From Thiotrichales bacterium (GTDB lineage Bacteria; Pseudomonadota; Gammaproteobacteria; HK1): DNA of 64,000 bases. The notes beneath the pieces were generated by a model. The model was not told where the DNA came from, did no database searches, and was given only the letters and a program-made list of their open reading frames with translations. Position numbers and translations under genes: made by a program. The stretch spans positions 62,001 to 126,000 of the forward strand of contig JAPOSC010000065.1 in assembly GCA_026709935.1 (NCBI GenBank), in the 5' to 3' direction. This document shows, in pieces, positions 42,901 through 53,551 of the stretch (positions within the stretch are counted from its first letter, which is position 1; every line of letters begins with the position of its first letter).

Positions 42901-43404
42901 GCAGTGGCGGCGCTGCGGGCCGGCCGGGCGCCGGTGCTGGACCGCCCCCTCGATACCGGGGCCGAGATCGACGTGCGCGAGCCGGCTCTGATTCCCGAGG
43001 ACTACCTCCCCGACGTGCATGCGCGTCTGCTCATGTACAAGCGGATCGCAAGCGGGGCGGACGAGGAGAGACTCGAGGAGCTCATGGTCGAGATGATCGA
43101 TCGGTTCGGGCCCGCCCCCCCGGCGGCACGCTTGCTCTTCGACCTGACGCGGATCAAGCTCCAGGCCGCACCGTTCGGGGTGAAAAGAATCGAGGCGGGC
43201 GCGAACGGGGGGCGCATCGTGTTCCACCCCGAACCCGATGTCGATCCGGGCAGCGTGATTCGGCTGGTGCAGAGCGATCCGGGGCGGTTCCGTCTCGACG
43301 GGGCGGAACGGCTGCGGTTCGCGGGCGATCTCCCCGATGCGTCGAGCCGGGTGGATGCGGTGCGGCGGCTGCTCGACTCGCTCGAGATCGGGGTCGCCGC
43401 GTGA
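39946..43404 (+). CDS. mfd: Transcription-repair coupling factor Mfd
   Basis: Mfd displaces RNA polymerase stalled at lesions and recruits UvrA. ATG 39946 (MQSVSP) follows AAGGAGG; the track start is too far upstream. About 1152 aa carry the UvrB-homology module (LPYDLFSPHQDLVSERLETLG), the RNAP-interacting domain (VVHEAHGVGRYAGLEVLVLGG), SF2 helicase motifs (CGDVGFGKTEVAMRAAF, VVIDEEHRFGVRQKE, TATPIPRTL) and the TRG/RecG motif (ATHDLEIRGAGEILGDEQSG), then the C-terminal domain. Length is standard. The csiV-like gene follows. Confidence 0.97.
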   Translation: MQSVSPCVPEVPGTGSRTWWTSLHGSARGLAIASLARQVDAPVLVIAADSRTAHRIESELAFFLDREIANLRFPDWETLPYDLFSPHQDLVSERLETLGRLPSLASGVVVTVVSTAMGRVPPRGYVDGHRFLVRSGDRLDIDTFRQRLDRAGYACVSQVMEHGEYAVRGSLLDLFPMGADTPLRIDLLDDEIESLRLFDPDSQRSTSRVDRIELLPAREFPASPDAVSAFRRAWRRRFEGDPSRCPIYREVSQGAWPAGIEYYLPLFFPETAVLTDYLPPGAIVVLAGDIHEAATAFWADTGDRFENRRHDRERPVLSPEEIFVPVEDLFHRLAAFRGVRLRHGAEAGRGANVEFATRTPPPLPIDGRAERPIGHLQDFLSGHQGQCLIVAETPGRREILLETLRAHDLKPALVESWGDFIDGDASLAMTVAELEDGACIDDPSVAVITESQLFGARAAQRRRRRGSGRDPEGLVRDLNELRIGAPVVHEAHGVGRYAGLEVLVLGGTAGEFLRIDYADDDKLYVPVGSLHLVSRYSGVDPEAAPLHKLGSRQWQRARKRAAEKVVDVAAELLEVQARRASRPGVAFEVESELLHGFEASFPFEETPDQTDAIRKVVADMRRPAPMDRLVCGDVGFGKTEVAMRAAFIAVQSGKQVAVLVPTTLLAQQHQQTFGDRFADWPVRIEQLSRFRARDDRAGVVRDLADGSVDIVIGTHQLLDRSIRFKRLGLVVIDEEHRFGVRQKERFKALRAEVDVLTLTATPIPRTLDMAFSGLRDLSLIATPPAKRLSIQTFVRQWDGSMLREALERELRRGGQIFFVHNRVEDIERIADDVRKLTPDAEVRVAHGQMRERDLERTMLDFYHRRFQVLLCTTIIETGIDIPNANTIVINRADRFGLAQLHQLRGRVGRSHHRAYAYLIVPDRRAMTADAVRRIEAIEALGDLGVGFNLATHDLEIRGAGEILGDEQSGQIQEVGYALYTRLLERAVAALRAGRAPVLDRPLDTGAEIDVREPALIPEDYLPDVHARLLMYKRIASGADEERLEELMVEMIDRFGPAPPAARLLFDLTRIKLQAAPFGVKRIEAGANGGRIVFHPEPDVDPGSVIRLVQSDPGRFRLDGAERLRFAGDLPDASSRVDAVRRLLDSLEIGVAA

Positions 43405-43469
43405 GCGCAAAACTGGAACCCACTGCACTTTTCCGTCGCCGTACCCTCCGCGAAAGAAGGATCATTCCG

Positions 43470-44174
43470 ATGCCGGAGGAACGCTCGATCCGGCCCGCGA
43501 CAGTCCCGGATCGCATGGCATCTCTGCTTGCGCTGGCCGTGATTCTGGTCGGGGCGCTCGCGTTGCCGACAGGGGCTTCGGCTCGGTGGTTCACGGCCGA
43601 GATCATCGTATTTGACGATCTGCGCCGCGAGGGGATTCACGCCGAACACTGGCCCGCGGAGCCCGGAGCGCCCCTGCTTCGGAATGCAATCGACCTTGCG
43701 TCCCGGTCCGGCGATGCATCGGGCGGGGTCGCCCGTGCGTATCGACCCGTAGCGCCCTCTCAGCTCAGGCTCAGGGGCGTCTGGAACAGTTTGCGACGCT
43801 CGGCGCACTATCGTCCATTCCTGCACGCAGGGTGGCGCGTGCCGGGCGTTCCGCGCCGCTCCGCGCGTGCGGTGCGTCTCGGGACCGATCCCGGCGAAGA
43901 CGACGCGAGCGAGGTTGCGGATGGCTTGCGCGCCGGGCACCCCAAGCACCCCAGGCACCCCTTGGTACATGGGACGGTGATGGTTTCCCTCGCGCGCTTC
44001 CTTCAGGTCGAGGTCGATCTGCTCTACCACCGGCCGGCGAACGGTGAACCCGCCTCGCCGGATTTTGCGCCGACCCGGTTCCGTCTCGTGGCGGAGCGCA
44101 GGATGCGTTCCGGGGAGCTGCACTACATCGATCATCCCCTGTTCGGGGTCCTGATCCTGATTACTCCCGCGTAG
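43470..44174 (+). CDS. csiV: CsiV-like periplasmic protein
   Basis: A 234-aa protein in the place where CsiV-like genes sit after mfd. A signal peptide (ASLLALAVILVGALALPTGASA) precedes RWFTAEIIVFDDLRREGIHAEHWP, YRPFLHAGWRVPG, HGTVMVSLARFLQVEVDLLYHRP and ELHYIDHPLFGVLILITP, which are the CsiV-type blocks. CsiV binds peptidoglycan and was implicated in D-amino-acid sensing and cell shape in Vibrio. ATG 43470 is favoured by AAGGA 8 nt upstream; a GTG at 43401 overlapping the mfd stop is the alternative. A HPKHPRHP segment is encoded by a 10-bp tandem repeat. Confidence 0.78.
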   Translation: MPEERSIRPATVPDRMASLLALAVILVGALALPTGASARWFTAEIIVFDDLRREGIHAEHWPAEPGAPLLRNAIDLASRSGDASGGVARAYRPVAPSQLRLRGVWNSLRRSAHYRPFLHAGWRVPGVPRRSARAVRLGTDPGEDDASEVADGLRAGHPKHPRHPLVHGTVMVSLARFLQVEVDLLYHRPANGEPASPDFAPTRFRLVAERRMRSGELHYIDHPLFGVLILITPA

Positions 44175-44326
44175 GTGCAAGGCGTAGTTGCAGCGTGGAT
44201 GCAAGGCTTGACTAATCGCCCCCATCCAGTAGTTTTCCAGACTCGACGGCCGTGCAGAGCAACAGGATCTTCACCTACCGGCGGCCGATGCCCCCGAATC
44301 GGCGACCCGGGATCGAAACGGACGCG

Positions 44327-44791
44327 ATGTCGATGACGGTACGAATGGAAACGGCGAGCCCGGCGCGGTTCGGGGATCGCGACATCACCGGCCTCATCCG
44401 CATCTACGAGGCAAGCTACGTCCGGCTCGCCAAGCTCGTTCCCGATCTGTCGACATGTGATCGGGTGATGGTGTCCCGCGTCGCGGGTGCCCTCGACCTT
44501 CACCTCGAAATCGTTGACCGCCAACCGTATACGGCGTCGCTGCGGCTGACGTATCGATTCCCTGATCAAGATGGGTGGGTGCTCGAGCCGAATGCCCGAA
44601 TCAACGTCTACCACGACGTACGAGCGGCCGAAATCGTCTCCCACCGCCGCCGTGCGTCCCGAGCCGTCCACGCCTGGACTCCGGGACGGATGCCGGAGCT
44701 CGATCGCAAGTGGCGGATGAATCGTTTCCTCCTGAAGTGGCTCCGGTTCTGCACGTATCAGGGTCACATCTTCCTGTCCGGCGTACCCTGA
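44327..44791 (+). CDS. DUF1249 (YqiB-like) protein
   Basis: The protein (about 154 aa from ATG 44327; GTG 44252 would add 25 residues) contains LIRIYEASYVRLAKLVPDLS, the HLEIVDRQPYTASLRLTYRF strand pair, NARINVYHDVRAAEIVSHRR and the WRMNRFLLKWLRFCTYQGH end. These match DUF1249, a family of unknown function that includes E. coli YqiB and is widespread in gammaproteobacteria. It follows the csiV-like gene on the same strand and is convergent with slt. No enzymatic activity is established. Confidence 0.85.
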   Translation: MSMTVRMETASPARFGDRDITGLIRIYEASYVRLAKLVPDLSTCDRVMVSRVAGALDLHLEIVDRQPYTASLRLTYRFPDQDGWVLEPNARINVYHDVRAAEIVSHRRRASRAVHAWTPGRMPELDRKWRMNRFLLKWLRFCTYQGHIFLSGVP

Positions 44792-44863
44792 GCCCGACCG
44801 GATCCGGTCTTGACGAGCGTACGGCCCGCGCCCGCCGTGCCGGATGGCGCGCTTCTTCCCGTC

Positions 44864-46798
44864 TCAGGAGTCCGCCCGAGCCGGTATCGGCGGCATGCGT
44901 TCGCTCAGTCGGCTCGGGGTCTGGCCGAGGCGGTGTTCGTAGATGGCACCATAGGCGAGGAACCGTCGGACATAACGGCGGGTTTCGGCGAAGGGGATAT
45001 TGTCGATCCACAGCGCGGCATCGACATCGCCGTTCTCCGGCAGCCACCTTTTGACGCGCTGGGGACCGGCGTTGTAGGACGCCGCGGCCAGAACGAAATT
45101 CCCGTCCGTCTTCCCGAGCAGCGACCGGACGTATCGCGCCCCGAGCGCCACGTTGAGGTCCGGAGCGAGAAGCTGCCCCCTTCCGCGCCACGTCCGGCCT
45201 GCTTCCCGCATGAGCATGCGGCCCGTGCGCGGCATGATCTGCATCAGTCCCAGGGCGCCCGCCGGTGAACGGGCATCCGCAATGAACGCGCTCTCCTGGC
45301 GGATGATCGCGTACACCGTTGCCGGCGGCAGATCCCGGCGGCGCGCTGCCGACTCCACGAACTCCCGGTAGGCCACCGGAAACCTCAGCTCCAGGTCGTC
45401 CCGATCCGGCGTTCGCACGATGGTGAGAATCGCGCGTCCGTGCCAGTCGTTGCACCCCGCAATCCAGGCGGCGGCCTTGAGCTCCTCCTCGTCGAGCCCC
45501 GGGATGAGCGCGTTCCACTCCCGCCGGGCATCGACCCGGCGTTCAAGCGCGTACAGCTCCAGCGCCCGTTGTACGGCGGGCATCGTCGCGACCCGTTCGA
45601 TCGTCGCAGGTGCGATTTCGAGTCGACGATGGTTGAACCGGTAGGGCATTCCCAGCCGGTCGGCGGCCAGAAAACCATAGTAATCCCGTTCCTGCGCGAG
45701 CGATTCGAACGCCTCGCGGGCTTCGTCGAACTGTCCGACTGCTTCCAGGGCCTGCGCTCGCCAGAAACGCCAGCGCTCCCGGGTCCGTTCCGAGTCGGGC
45801 ATCGCGGAGATGCCCTCGATCACTGCATCCCACTGCGAATGGAGCGCCGCTGCGGCAACCCGCCATCGCAGGACGAGGTTGTCGGCGTATGCGGCATCGA
45901 CGCTCTGGAGCCATTCGATCGCGCGCGCATCATGTTCGGTGGCGAACGACAGTCCGATGCGGCGCGCGACCCCGGCCCGCGCCTCGGCGCCGAGCCCGGT
46001 GCGCTTCTCCACCGCCGTGAGTGCTTCCACCGCGGCTTCCGGGTTGAAGCGCGCCAGGCGTTCGAGTCCGTGCGAGAGGACCCCTTCCACCTTCGATGGG
46101 TCTCCGTCGAGTCGCGTCGTGCCGACGCGCTGCGGGTTCTCATGGATCGTGCGCCACGCCGCGGCCAGGCGGCGATCGTCCGGTTCGAGGAATTGCTCGA
46201 GATACCGGGCCAGCCGGACCCGGCCCCGCGCCATCGCGAGCTCCGTCCGGTCCCACGCCGCGGCTGGAGTAAACCGGTCCGATTCGAGCCATGCCTCGAA
46301 CACCGGATCGCACGCCTTCGGGCGCGATTCGCCGGACATCCACAGCGCCTCCGCCTCCGACAGGGCGCCGAGCCGGTCCCCGGTCTCCAGCCGCGCCCGG
46401 GCGTGGAGGCATTGCAGTTCGACCGAAGCGTCTTCGGGATACCATTCGGTGAACTTGCTCCACTCGCGCCGTTCGGCGAGCCGACGCAGCCACTGTCCTC
46501 GCAGCCGGAAGGTCACCGGCTCGCCGCGGTTGTCTCCCAGAAACGCTTCCACCTCGGAGCGAGGAACGCGCGGCCAGCCCACCCGCAACCGCGCGAGCTC
46601 CACGTAGGGGAACAGGGGATGGGCGCCGAGGGTGCGCCGGAGTCGTTCCCACTCGCCGCGACCTCTCGGAGGGGACCGCTCCGCCTGGACGAATGCGGCG
46701 CGATTCGCCGCGTGGTCGGCCTCGGGACACGTCATGCCCGACACGAGTCCAGGCAGGCAGATCATCCACATGCTCACCAGTACCATCAATCCACGCAT
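44864..46798 (-). CDS. slt: Soluble lytic murein transglycosylase
   Basis: It cleaves the MurNAc-GlcNAc bond of peptidoglycan with 1,6-anhydro products. A signal peptide (GLMVLVSMWMICLPGLVSGMT) starts at ATG 46798. The long superhelical alpha-domain fills residues about 30-470 (many paired helices; FATEHDARAIEWL, WRFWRAQALEAVGQFDEAREAFESLA), and the C-terminal lysozyme-like domain holds the catalytic Glu in YAIIRQESAFIADARSPAGALGLMQIMP plus FVLAAASYNAGPQRVKRWL. The 644-aa length fits Slt70. The ampD gene, 38 bp upstream on the same strand, would process released muropeptides. Confidence 0.94.
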   Translation of the reverse strand: MRGLMVLVSMWMICLPGLVSGMTCPEADHAANRAAFVQAERSPPRGRGEWERLRRTLGAHPLFPYVELARLRVGWPRVPRSEVEAFLGDNRGEPVTFRLRGQWLRRLAERREWSKFTEWYPEDASVELQCLHARARLETGDRLGALSEAEALWMSGESRPKACDPVFEAWLESDRFTPAAAWDRTELAMARGRVRLARYLEQFLEPDDRRLAAAWRTIHENPQRVGTTRLDGDPSKVEGVLSHGLERLARFNPEAAVEALTAVEKRTGLGAEARAGVARRIGLSFATEHDARAIEWLQSVDAAYADNLVLRWRVAAAALHSQWDAVIEGISAMPDSERTRERWRFWRAQALEAVGQFDEAREAFESLAQERDYYGFLAADRLGMPYRFNHRRLEIAPATIERVATMPAVQRALELYALERRVDARREWNALIPGLDEEELKAAAWIAGCNDWHGRAILTIVRTPDRDDLELRFPVAYREFVESAARRRDLPPATVYAIIRQESAFIADARSPAGALGLMQIMPRTGRMLMREAGRTWRGRGQLLAPDLNVALGARYVRSLLGKTDGNFVLAAASYNAGPQRVKRWLPENGDVDAALWIDNIPFAETRRYVRRFLAYGAIYEHRLGQTPSRLSERMPPIPARADS

Positions 46799-46836
46799 CA
46801 CCGGTTCCTTCCGGTTCGGGTGAGTCGGTTCGGGAC

Positions 46837-47400
46837 TCACAGGGGTGGAGCCTCCAGCCGGGCGTGCAGGCGCGGCCAGTCGAAGGCCGGCCCGGGGTCG
46901 GTCTTGCGAGCCGGCGCGATGTCGCTGTGTCTCACGATCCGGTGCGGGCCGATCGCGGGCCAGCGGTGCATGAGGGCCAGACACACCCCGCCCAGACGTT
47001 CGTACTGCACATCCTCGTACGGCGTGCGATCCGTGCCTTCGAGCTCGATGCCGATCGAGAAGTCGTTGCAACGGACCCGATCTCCGAAACGGGATTCTCC
47101 GGCGTGCCAGGCCCGCTGCGAGAAGGCGACGAACTGCACGAGATCACCACCGCGACGGATCAGCAGATGCGCCGACACCTTCACCGCGGCGATAGCTCGA
47201 AAGTACTCGTGGGCATGCGGGTCGAGACAGTTGCAGAAGAGCTGCTCGATGTGCGGGCCGCCGAACTCACCGGGCGGCAGGCTGATTCCATGGACGACGA
47301 TCAGATCGATATCACAGCCCGAGGGCCGAGCATCGAAGTTCGGCGACGGGACGCGGCGGGCATCGGCGAACCAGTCGCCCGTCGCATCGAGACTCAGCAC
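46837..47400 (-). CDS. ampD: 1,6-anhydro-N-acetylmuramyl-L-alanine amidase AmpD
   Basis: The cytoplasmic amidase removes the stem peptide from anhydro-muropeptides and thereby limits AmpR-controlled beta-lactamase induction. The 187-aa product shows DLIVVHGISLPPGEFGGPHIEQLF (first Zn-His), FSQRAWHAGESRFGDRVRCNDFSIGIELEG, and the second metal site with catalytic residues in IVRHSDIAPARKTDPGPAFDW. All metal ligands appear present. It is located upstream of slt on the same strand, grouping peptidoglycan cleavage and recycling. The start is the first Met of the conserved region. Confidence 0.93.
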   Translation of the reverse strand: MLSLDATGDWFADARRVPSPNFDARPSGCDIDLIVVHGISLPPGEFGGPHIEQLFCNCLDPHAHEYFRAIAAVKVSAHLLIRRGGDLVQFVAFSQRAWHAGESRFGDRVRCNDFSIGIELEGTDRTPYEDVQYERLGGVCLALMHRWPAIGPHRIVRHSDIAPARKTDPGPAFDWPRLHARLEAPPL

Positions 47401-47464
47401 GCGGTCATCTCACAACCCTGCCGCCTGAACGACGCCATCGCGCAAAGCACGGCTCCCGGCGCCG

Positions 47465-48223
47465 TCAATCACCGGCCTGCAACTCCTTCCAGATGCCACG
47501 CGCCACCGAGCGGCCCTGCTCAAGCTGTGACGGGGTGAGCAACTGGGCCACCGACTCGCGCAGTTCGGGCCCCATCTCGAACCCGTTTGCCGCCGCCACG
47601 CCGTACCAGGCGTAGGCAAGCACGTAATTCCGAGCCACGCCGTACCCGGCCCGGTACAGATGCCCGATGTTCGCCTGCGCCTCTGCGTTCCCCTGTTCCG
47701 CGGACTGGCGGAACAAGGCCATGGCGCGCGCATGGTCCTGCGATACCCCCCGGCCTTGCGCATGCATGACTCCCAGTCTGACTTGCGCGCCGGAATCGCC
47801 CTGCGCTGCCGCCAGACCGAACCAGTGAGCCGCGAGTGCCTCATCGCGGGGGACACCCGCCCCTTCCGCGTACAACTCGCCGAGATTCTTCTCCGCCGCG
47901 CGCAATCCCTTCGTCGCCGCGGACCGGAACAGCTCGACCGCGCGCTCGACATTCCGCTCAAGACCGTCTCCGCGAAGATACAACACTGCGAGGCCATTCT
48001 CTCCGCGCGGGTCGTCTGCGGCGGCCAGGGCGCTGAACTTGCCGACCGCAGTCTCGAAATCGCCCGCCTCAGCCGCTTGCACCGCCGCGTCGAATTCGTC
48101 GGTGGCCGGATCGGCGGCGATCAGGGACCACGACGCGAGGACGAGAAGCCCGACGACCAGAATCCTCGCGACAGCGGCGGGCGTGAACCACCGTCCCGGG
48201 CGCCGGGCCCCCGCCGTGTTCAC
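47465..48223 (-). CDS. Sel1/TPR-like repeat protein
   Basis: About 252 aa from a GTG at 48223 (start uncertain): an N-terminal membrane or signal segment (ARILVVGLLVLASWSLIAA) followed by Sel1-like repeats, for example ENGLAVLYLRGDGLERNVERAVELFR, AEKNLGELYAEGAGVPRDEALAAHWFGLAAAQGD, AQVRLGVMHAQGRGVSQDHARAMALFR and AQANIGHLYRAGYGVARNYVLAYAWYGVAAANG. Such periplasmic or membrane-anchored repeats mediate protein interactions. The 126 residues upstream in the track ORF are Arg/Ser-rich and not protein-like. The 344-bp gap to tRNA-Pro holds nothing else recognisable. Function unknown. Confidence 0.8.
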   Translation of the reverse strand: MNTAGARRPGRWFTPAAVARILVVGLLVLASWSLIAADPATDEFDAAVQAAEAGDFETAVGKFSALAAADDPRGENGLAVLYLRGDGLERNVERAVELFRSAATKGLRAAEKNLGELYAEGAGVPRDEALAAHWFGLAAAQGDSGAQVRLGVMHAQGRGVSQDHARAMALFRQSAEQGNAEAQANIGHLYRAGYGVARNYVLAYAWYGVAAANGFEMGPELRESVAQLLTPSQLEQGRSVARGIWKELQAGD

Positions 48224-48567
48224 CGCCGGCGACCACCGGCGGCATGCCCCGAGGCGCGCATCGGATCGAGACGATGGGATCGGTTTCCAGCTACAGGGCA
48301 GTGGGCGGGAACAGCGGCGGAGGCATCCGGACGCCTCGGGCGGTGTCGATCCTCGTCGGCAAGACCCTCGTCGACAAGACGAATCCTCGAAGCGGGTTTC
48401 CAGCCGACGGGACGATGTGACGATCGATACCCGGCGTCGCGTCGCCGAACTGGCTCGGGTGATTCGAGCATGTCTCGTTGGTCCGAAGGCAGCCTCGCCA
48501 GCATGTCGATCGGACCTGTCGCGGAACTCCGCCGATTGAGGCCTGCTCAATCGCGCCATGTGCAATC

Positions 48568-48644
<77 letters not shown>

Positions 48645-48666
48645 GTGACGGCAAATTGTAGCTCAC

Positions 48667-49023
48667 TCAACGCTTCAGGATGATCAGAACATCCTCCAGT
48701 TCCACTCGGAGTTGGTGGATGATCTGTCGGCTCTGGCTCACATCGTTCCTGGCTTCCTCGCCGGAGAGTCGCTGGCGCGCGCCTCCGATTGTGAACCCGT
48801 GATCGTAGAGAAGGCTGCGAATCTGTCGGATGAGCATCACGTCATGACGCTGGTAGTAGCGTCGGTTCCCCCGCCGCTTCAGGGGTGCGAGCTGCGGAAA
48901 TTCCTGCTCCCAATAGCGCAGCACATGCGGCTTCACGCCACAGAGGTCGCTGACCTCACCGATGGTGAAGTAGCGTTTCCCCGGTATGGCGGGAAGATCG
49001 CTATTTGTCGACGGGTCCAGCAT
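48667..49023 (-). CDS. MerR-family transcriptional regulator
   Basis: The 118-aa protein has an N-terminal MerR-type winged helix ([72 protein letters not shown]) and a short C-terminal coiled coil for dimerisation without an obvious effector domain. This small MerR is the usual gene after ihfA in gammaproteobacteria. Its start overlaps the ihfA stop by 23 bp, so it is in the same operon. The ligand and targets are unknown. Confidence 0.9.
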   Translation of the reverse strand: MLDPSTNSDLPAIPGKRYFTIGEVSDLCGVKPHVLRYWEQEFPQLAPLKRRGNRRYYQRHDVMLIRQIRSLLYDHGFTIGGARQRLSGEEARNDVSQSRQIIHQLRVELEDVLIILKR

Positions 49024-49303
49024 ACGCTTCCACGCGGGCCTTCAGCTTCTGGCCGGGACGAAAGGTCACGACTCGACGGGCGGTGATGGGGATGTCCTCC
49101 CCGGTCTTCGGATTGCGCCCCGGTCGTTCGTTCTTGTCTCTCAGGTCGAAATTGCCGAACCCCGAGAGTTTCACCTGGGTTCCTGCCTCCAGAGCGGCGC
49201 ATACCTCTTCGAAGAACATCTCGACAAGCTCTTTGGCCTCTCGCTTGTTGAGTCCCAGTTCTTCGTAGAGCTTCTCGGCCATGTCGGCTTTTGTGAGCGC
49301 CAT
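49001..49303 (-). CDS. ihfA: Integration host factor subunit alpha
   Basis: IHF is the heterodimeric nucleoid protein that bends DNA sharply at specific sites. The 100-aa subunit begins [33 protein letters not shown], contains [48 protein letters not shown], including the DNA-intercalating Pro in GRNPKTG. It follows pheT with a 1-bp gap, the usual pheT-ihfA order. The beta subunit is elsewhere. Confidence 0.97.
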   Translation of the reverse strand: MALTKADMAEKLYEELGLNKREAKELVEMFFEEVCAALEAGTQVKLSGFGNFDLRDKNERPGRNPKTGEDIPITARRVVTFRPGQKLKARVEAYAGPVDK

Positions 49304-49304
49304 G

Positions 49305-51680
49305 TTACTCCCTCAATGCGATTCCCAGCTTCTCGGTCAGGGAGTGCAGGATCACCCGCAAGGCGGCATTGATATCGTCGTCGCCAAGCGTGCGCGATCG
49401 AGACTGGAAGGTCAAGGCCAGAGAAATGCTTTTCATCCCGGAATCAATACCTTCGCCGACATACACGTCAAACGGCTCCAGGTTTTCCAGCACATCCACG
49501 CCAGCCTGCTCGATGCACTCGCGCACCGTGGAGGCCGAGATTGCTTCCGGGACCAGGAGCGAGAGGTCACGCCGTACGGCCGGAAATCGGGACAACGTCT
49601 CGAGTCCGGGAACGGTGCCGGTGCTGATGGAGTCAAGGCGAAGCTCGAACAGGACCGCGCCGGGGATCTTCAGCTCGGACGCAAGCCGTGGATGGAGCAC
49701 CCCGAGCGTTCCGATGCGTTCGCCGTCGCACATGATCGACGCGGTCTGTCCGGGGTGCAGTGCGGGGTGAGCGTCGTCGGCGATGAACCCGACTTTGCGC
49801 CCCGACCATGCCAGCAGGGACTCGACATCGCCCTTCACATCGTAGAAGTCCACCATTCGGAACGGATGGGCCCACTGTTCGGGTACGACGGGTCCAATCG
49901 CGATGCCGCCGATCATCTTCGGCTGATGGATTCGGTTCTCCTCGGCCATGAAGATCAGTCCGGTCTCGAACAGACGGACTTGCGACTGCTGCCGGTTGAG
50001 GTTGTAGAGCGCGGCGCCGATGAGACCGGGCCACAGGGTGGTGCGCATGACCCCCATGTTCGATGCGATTGGATTGGCGAGAGCAACGCTGTCGAGCGCC
50101 GGGGCGATGCGCGCCTGCAGCGCGGCATCGACGAAGCTGTAGGTCACCGCCTCGTGGTATCCGCGGTCCACAAGCCGGGCGCGGATACGTTCCGGATCGA
50201 CGTTGCGCTCTTCCCGCGCGGAAATGCCAAGGTCGGCCACCGGCAGCATTCCCGGCAGGTTCGCGAATCCGACGACTCGCGCGACCTCCTCGATGAGGTC
50301 CACCTCCATGCCGATGTCGGGCCGGTGGGGCGCCGGGGTCACGGTCCACCCGTCCTGTGTCTCGTCGATCCGCATCCCGAGCCGGATCAGGATGTCGGCC
50401 ACGTCCCCGGCCGGAATCTCCGCGCCGAGCAGGTGGCGGATTCGCTCCCTGCGAAGCGCGATGGGTTCGACGTGCGGGATATGCGCTTCGTCGACGGCTT
50501 CAACGACCGGACCCGGCTTTCCTCCGGTGATGTCCACGAGCAGGGCCGTGGCCCGCTCCATCGCCCGACGCTGCGAATCCGAGGCGACCGTACGTTCGAA
50601 GCGATGGGAAGCATCAGTGTGCATCCCGCGGCGCCGTGCCTCCAGCGCGATGGTGCGCGGATCGAACCATGCGCTTTCGAGAAAGACGTCCGTGGTGGTG
50701 TCGTCGACTCCACTCGCGAGCCCTCCCATCACTCCCGCGAGGGCGAGCGGCCGCGACTCGTCGGCGATCACGAGGGTCTCGTCGTCGAGCTCGACGACGG
50801 TGCCGTCCAGAAGCGTGATTCGTTCACCTCCGCGTCCGTTTCGGACCCGAATTCCGGAGTCGATTCTCGCGCAGTCGAACGCATGCATCGGTTGTCCCAG
50901 CTCGAGCATGACGTAGTTGGTGATGTCGACCACGGGAGACAGAGGCCGCACCCCGCATCGCCGCAAGCGTTCGGCCATCCATCGGGGGGTCCGGACGGCC
51001 GGATCGATGCCGCGGACGATGCGGCCAACATAGCGCGGACAGCGCCGCGGCGCATCGAGCGCGACAGGCAGGACCTCGTCGATCCGGGGTGCGACCGCCG
51101 CCAGGGACTCGTGCGGCCGCATTTCGAGACGGCTCGCGACCGCGACCTCGCGTGCGATTCCGACAATGCTCAGACAGTCACCCCGATTGGGTGTAAGACC
51201 CACCTCGATGACGACATCGTCGAGATCAAGCCATTCGACCAGATCCGTCCCGAGCGGCACCTCAGCCTCGATCTCGATGATTCCGTCCGCGTCCTCCCCG
51301 AGACCCAACTCGCGCTCCGAGCACAACATGCCCTGCGAGAGCTCGCCTCTGATCCTGCTCCGGCGGATCTTCGTGCCGTCGGCGACCCGAGCGCCGACCC
51401 GCGCGAAGGCCGAGCGCAGGCCGGGACGCACGTTGGGCGCACCGCACACCACGCGGTGCGTCTCGCTCCCACCGCCGTTCACCTCGCACAGCGACAGCCG
51501 GTCGGCGCCGGGATGGGGCGTCACACGGACGATCTCGGCGACCGTCACATGCCTGAGCGCTCCGGCCACGGGAGCAACCGATTCGACCTCGAGACCGGCC
51601 GCAGTGAGCCGTTCGGTCAGTTCGTCAGTGTCGATCGGCGGGTCGACCCACTTCCGGATCCAGCGTTCGTTGAACTTCAT
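49305..51680 (-). CDS. pheT: Phenylalanyl-tRNA synthetase beta chain
   Basis: The beta chain of the (alpha-beta)2 enzyme charges tRNA-Phe and holds the editing site. The 791-aa product has the tRNA-binding OB domain at residues about 40-150 ([37 protein letters not shown]), the B3/B4 editing and B5 domains ([36 protein letters not shown]), and an anticodon-binding B8 domain at the C-terminus ([49 protein letters not shown]). Length is normal. It follows pheS by 18 bp. Confidence 0.97.
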   Translation of the reverse strand: MKFNERWIRKWVDPPIDTDELTERLTAAGLEVESVAPVAGALRHVTVAEIVRVTPHPGADRLSLCEVNGGGSETHRVVCGAPNVRPGLRSAFARVGARVADGTKIRRSRIRGELSQGMLCSERELGLGEDADGIIEIEAEVPLGTDLVEWLDLDDVVIEVGLTPNRGDCLSIVGIAREVAVASRLEMRPHESLAAVAPRIDEVLPVALDAPRRCPRYVGRIVRGIDPAVRTPRWMAERLRRCGVRPLSPVVDITNYVMLELGQPMHAFDCARIDSGIRVRNGRGGERITLLDGTVVELDDETLVIADESRPLALAGVMGGLASGVDDTTTDVFLESAWFDPRTIALEARRRGMHTDASHRFERTVASDSQRRAMERATALLVDITGGKPGPVVEAVDEAHIPHVEPIALRRERIRHLLGAEIPAGDVADILIRLGMRIDETQDGWTVTPAPHRPDIGMEVDLIEEVARVVGFANLPGMLPVADLGISAREERNVDPERIRARLVDRGYHEAVTYSFVDAALQARIAPALDSVALANPIASNMGVMRTTLWPGLIGAALYNLNRQQSQVRLFETGLIFMAEENRIHQPKMIGGIAIGPVVPEQWAHPFRMVDFYDVKGDVESLLAWSGRKVGFIADDAHPALHPGQTASIMCDGERIGTLGVLHPRLASELKIPGAVLFELRLDSISTGTVPGLETLSRFPAVRRDLSLLVPEAISASTVRECIEQAGVDVLENLEPFDVYVGEGIDSGMKSISLALTFQSRSRTLGDDDINAALRVILHSLTEKLGIALRE

Positions 51681-51698
51681 GCCGGCACGCTCCGCTCG

Positions 51699-53124
<1,426 letters not shown>

Positions 53125-53135
53125 CGAAGCTCTCC

Positions 53136-53333
53136 TCAGCCGTAGGGCAGCATCCGTTCGACACCGGGCGAATCAACCGCGGCCACGGTCTCGTGCGGGC
53201 GCAGGTGGCGCTTTCGCTTGGTGCTCTTCTTCGTCAGGATGTGACGACGGTGGGACTGATTGCGTTTGAATCGGCCGTCGGAGGTGCGCTTGAAGCGCTT
53301 CGCCGCGGCTCGACTTGTCTTGATCTTCGGCAT
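53136..53333 (-). CDS. rpmI: 50S ribosomal protein L35
   Basis: This 65-aa, highly basic protein starts [45 protein letters not shown] and ends normally for L35. It lies between infC and rplT. The 218-bp gap upstream to infC contains no further gene; it may hold an operator for translational control by L20, which I cannot confirm. Confidence 0.97.
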   Translation of the reverse strand: MPKIKTSRAAAKRFKRTSDGRFKRNQSHRRHILTKKSTKRKRHLRPHETVAAVDSPGVERMLPYG

Positions 53334-53551
53334 GTTCCAGCCCGCTCCTGGACGCCTCGAATGGCGTCGATCTTCATGGTCCAGCCAAGGATTCGAAGCG
53401 GGTTCTCGGACGACAGGATCGAGAGCGCAACCGTCGCTGCGGTCAGGGTCTCGCGGGAAGTCGAGTGGCTTCGATACGTGTCTCGTCGATTCCGAGGCAA
53501 CCTCGCCAGATTTTGAGCTGCAGTCGCCTGCGATACGTCATTTCCTCGGGG

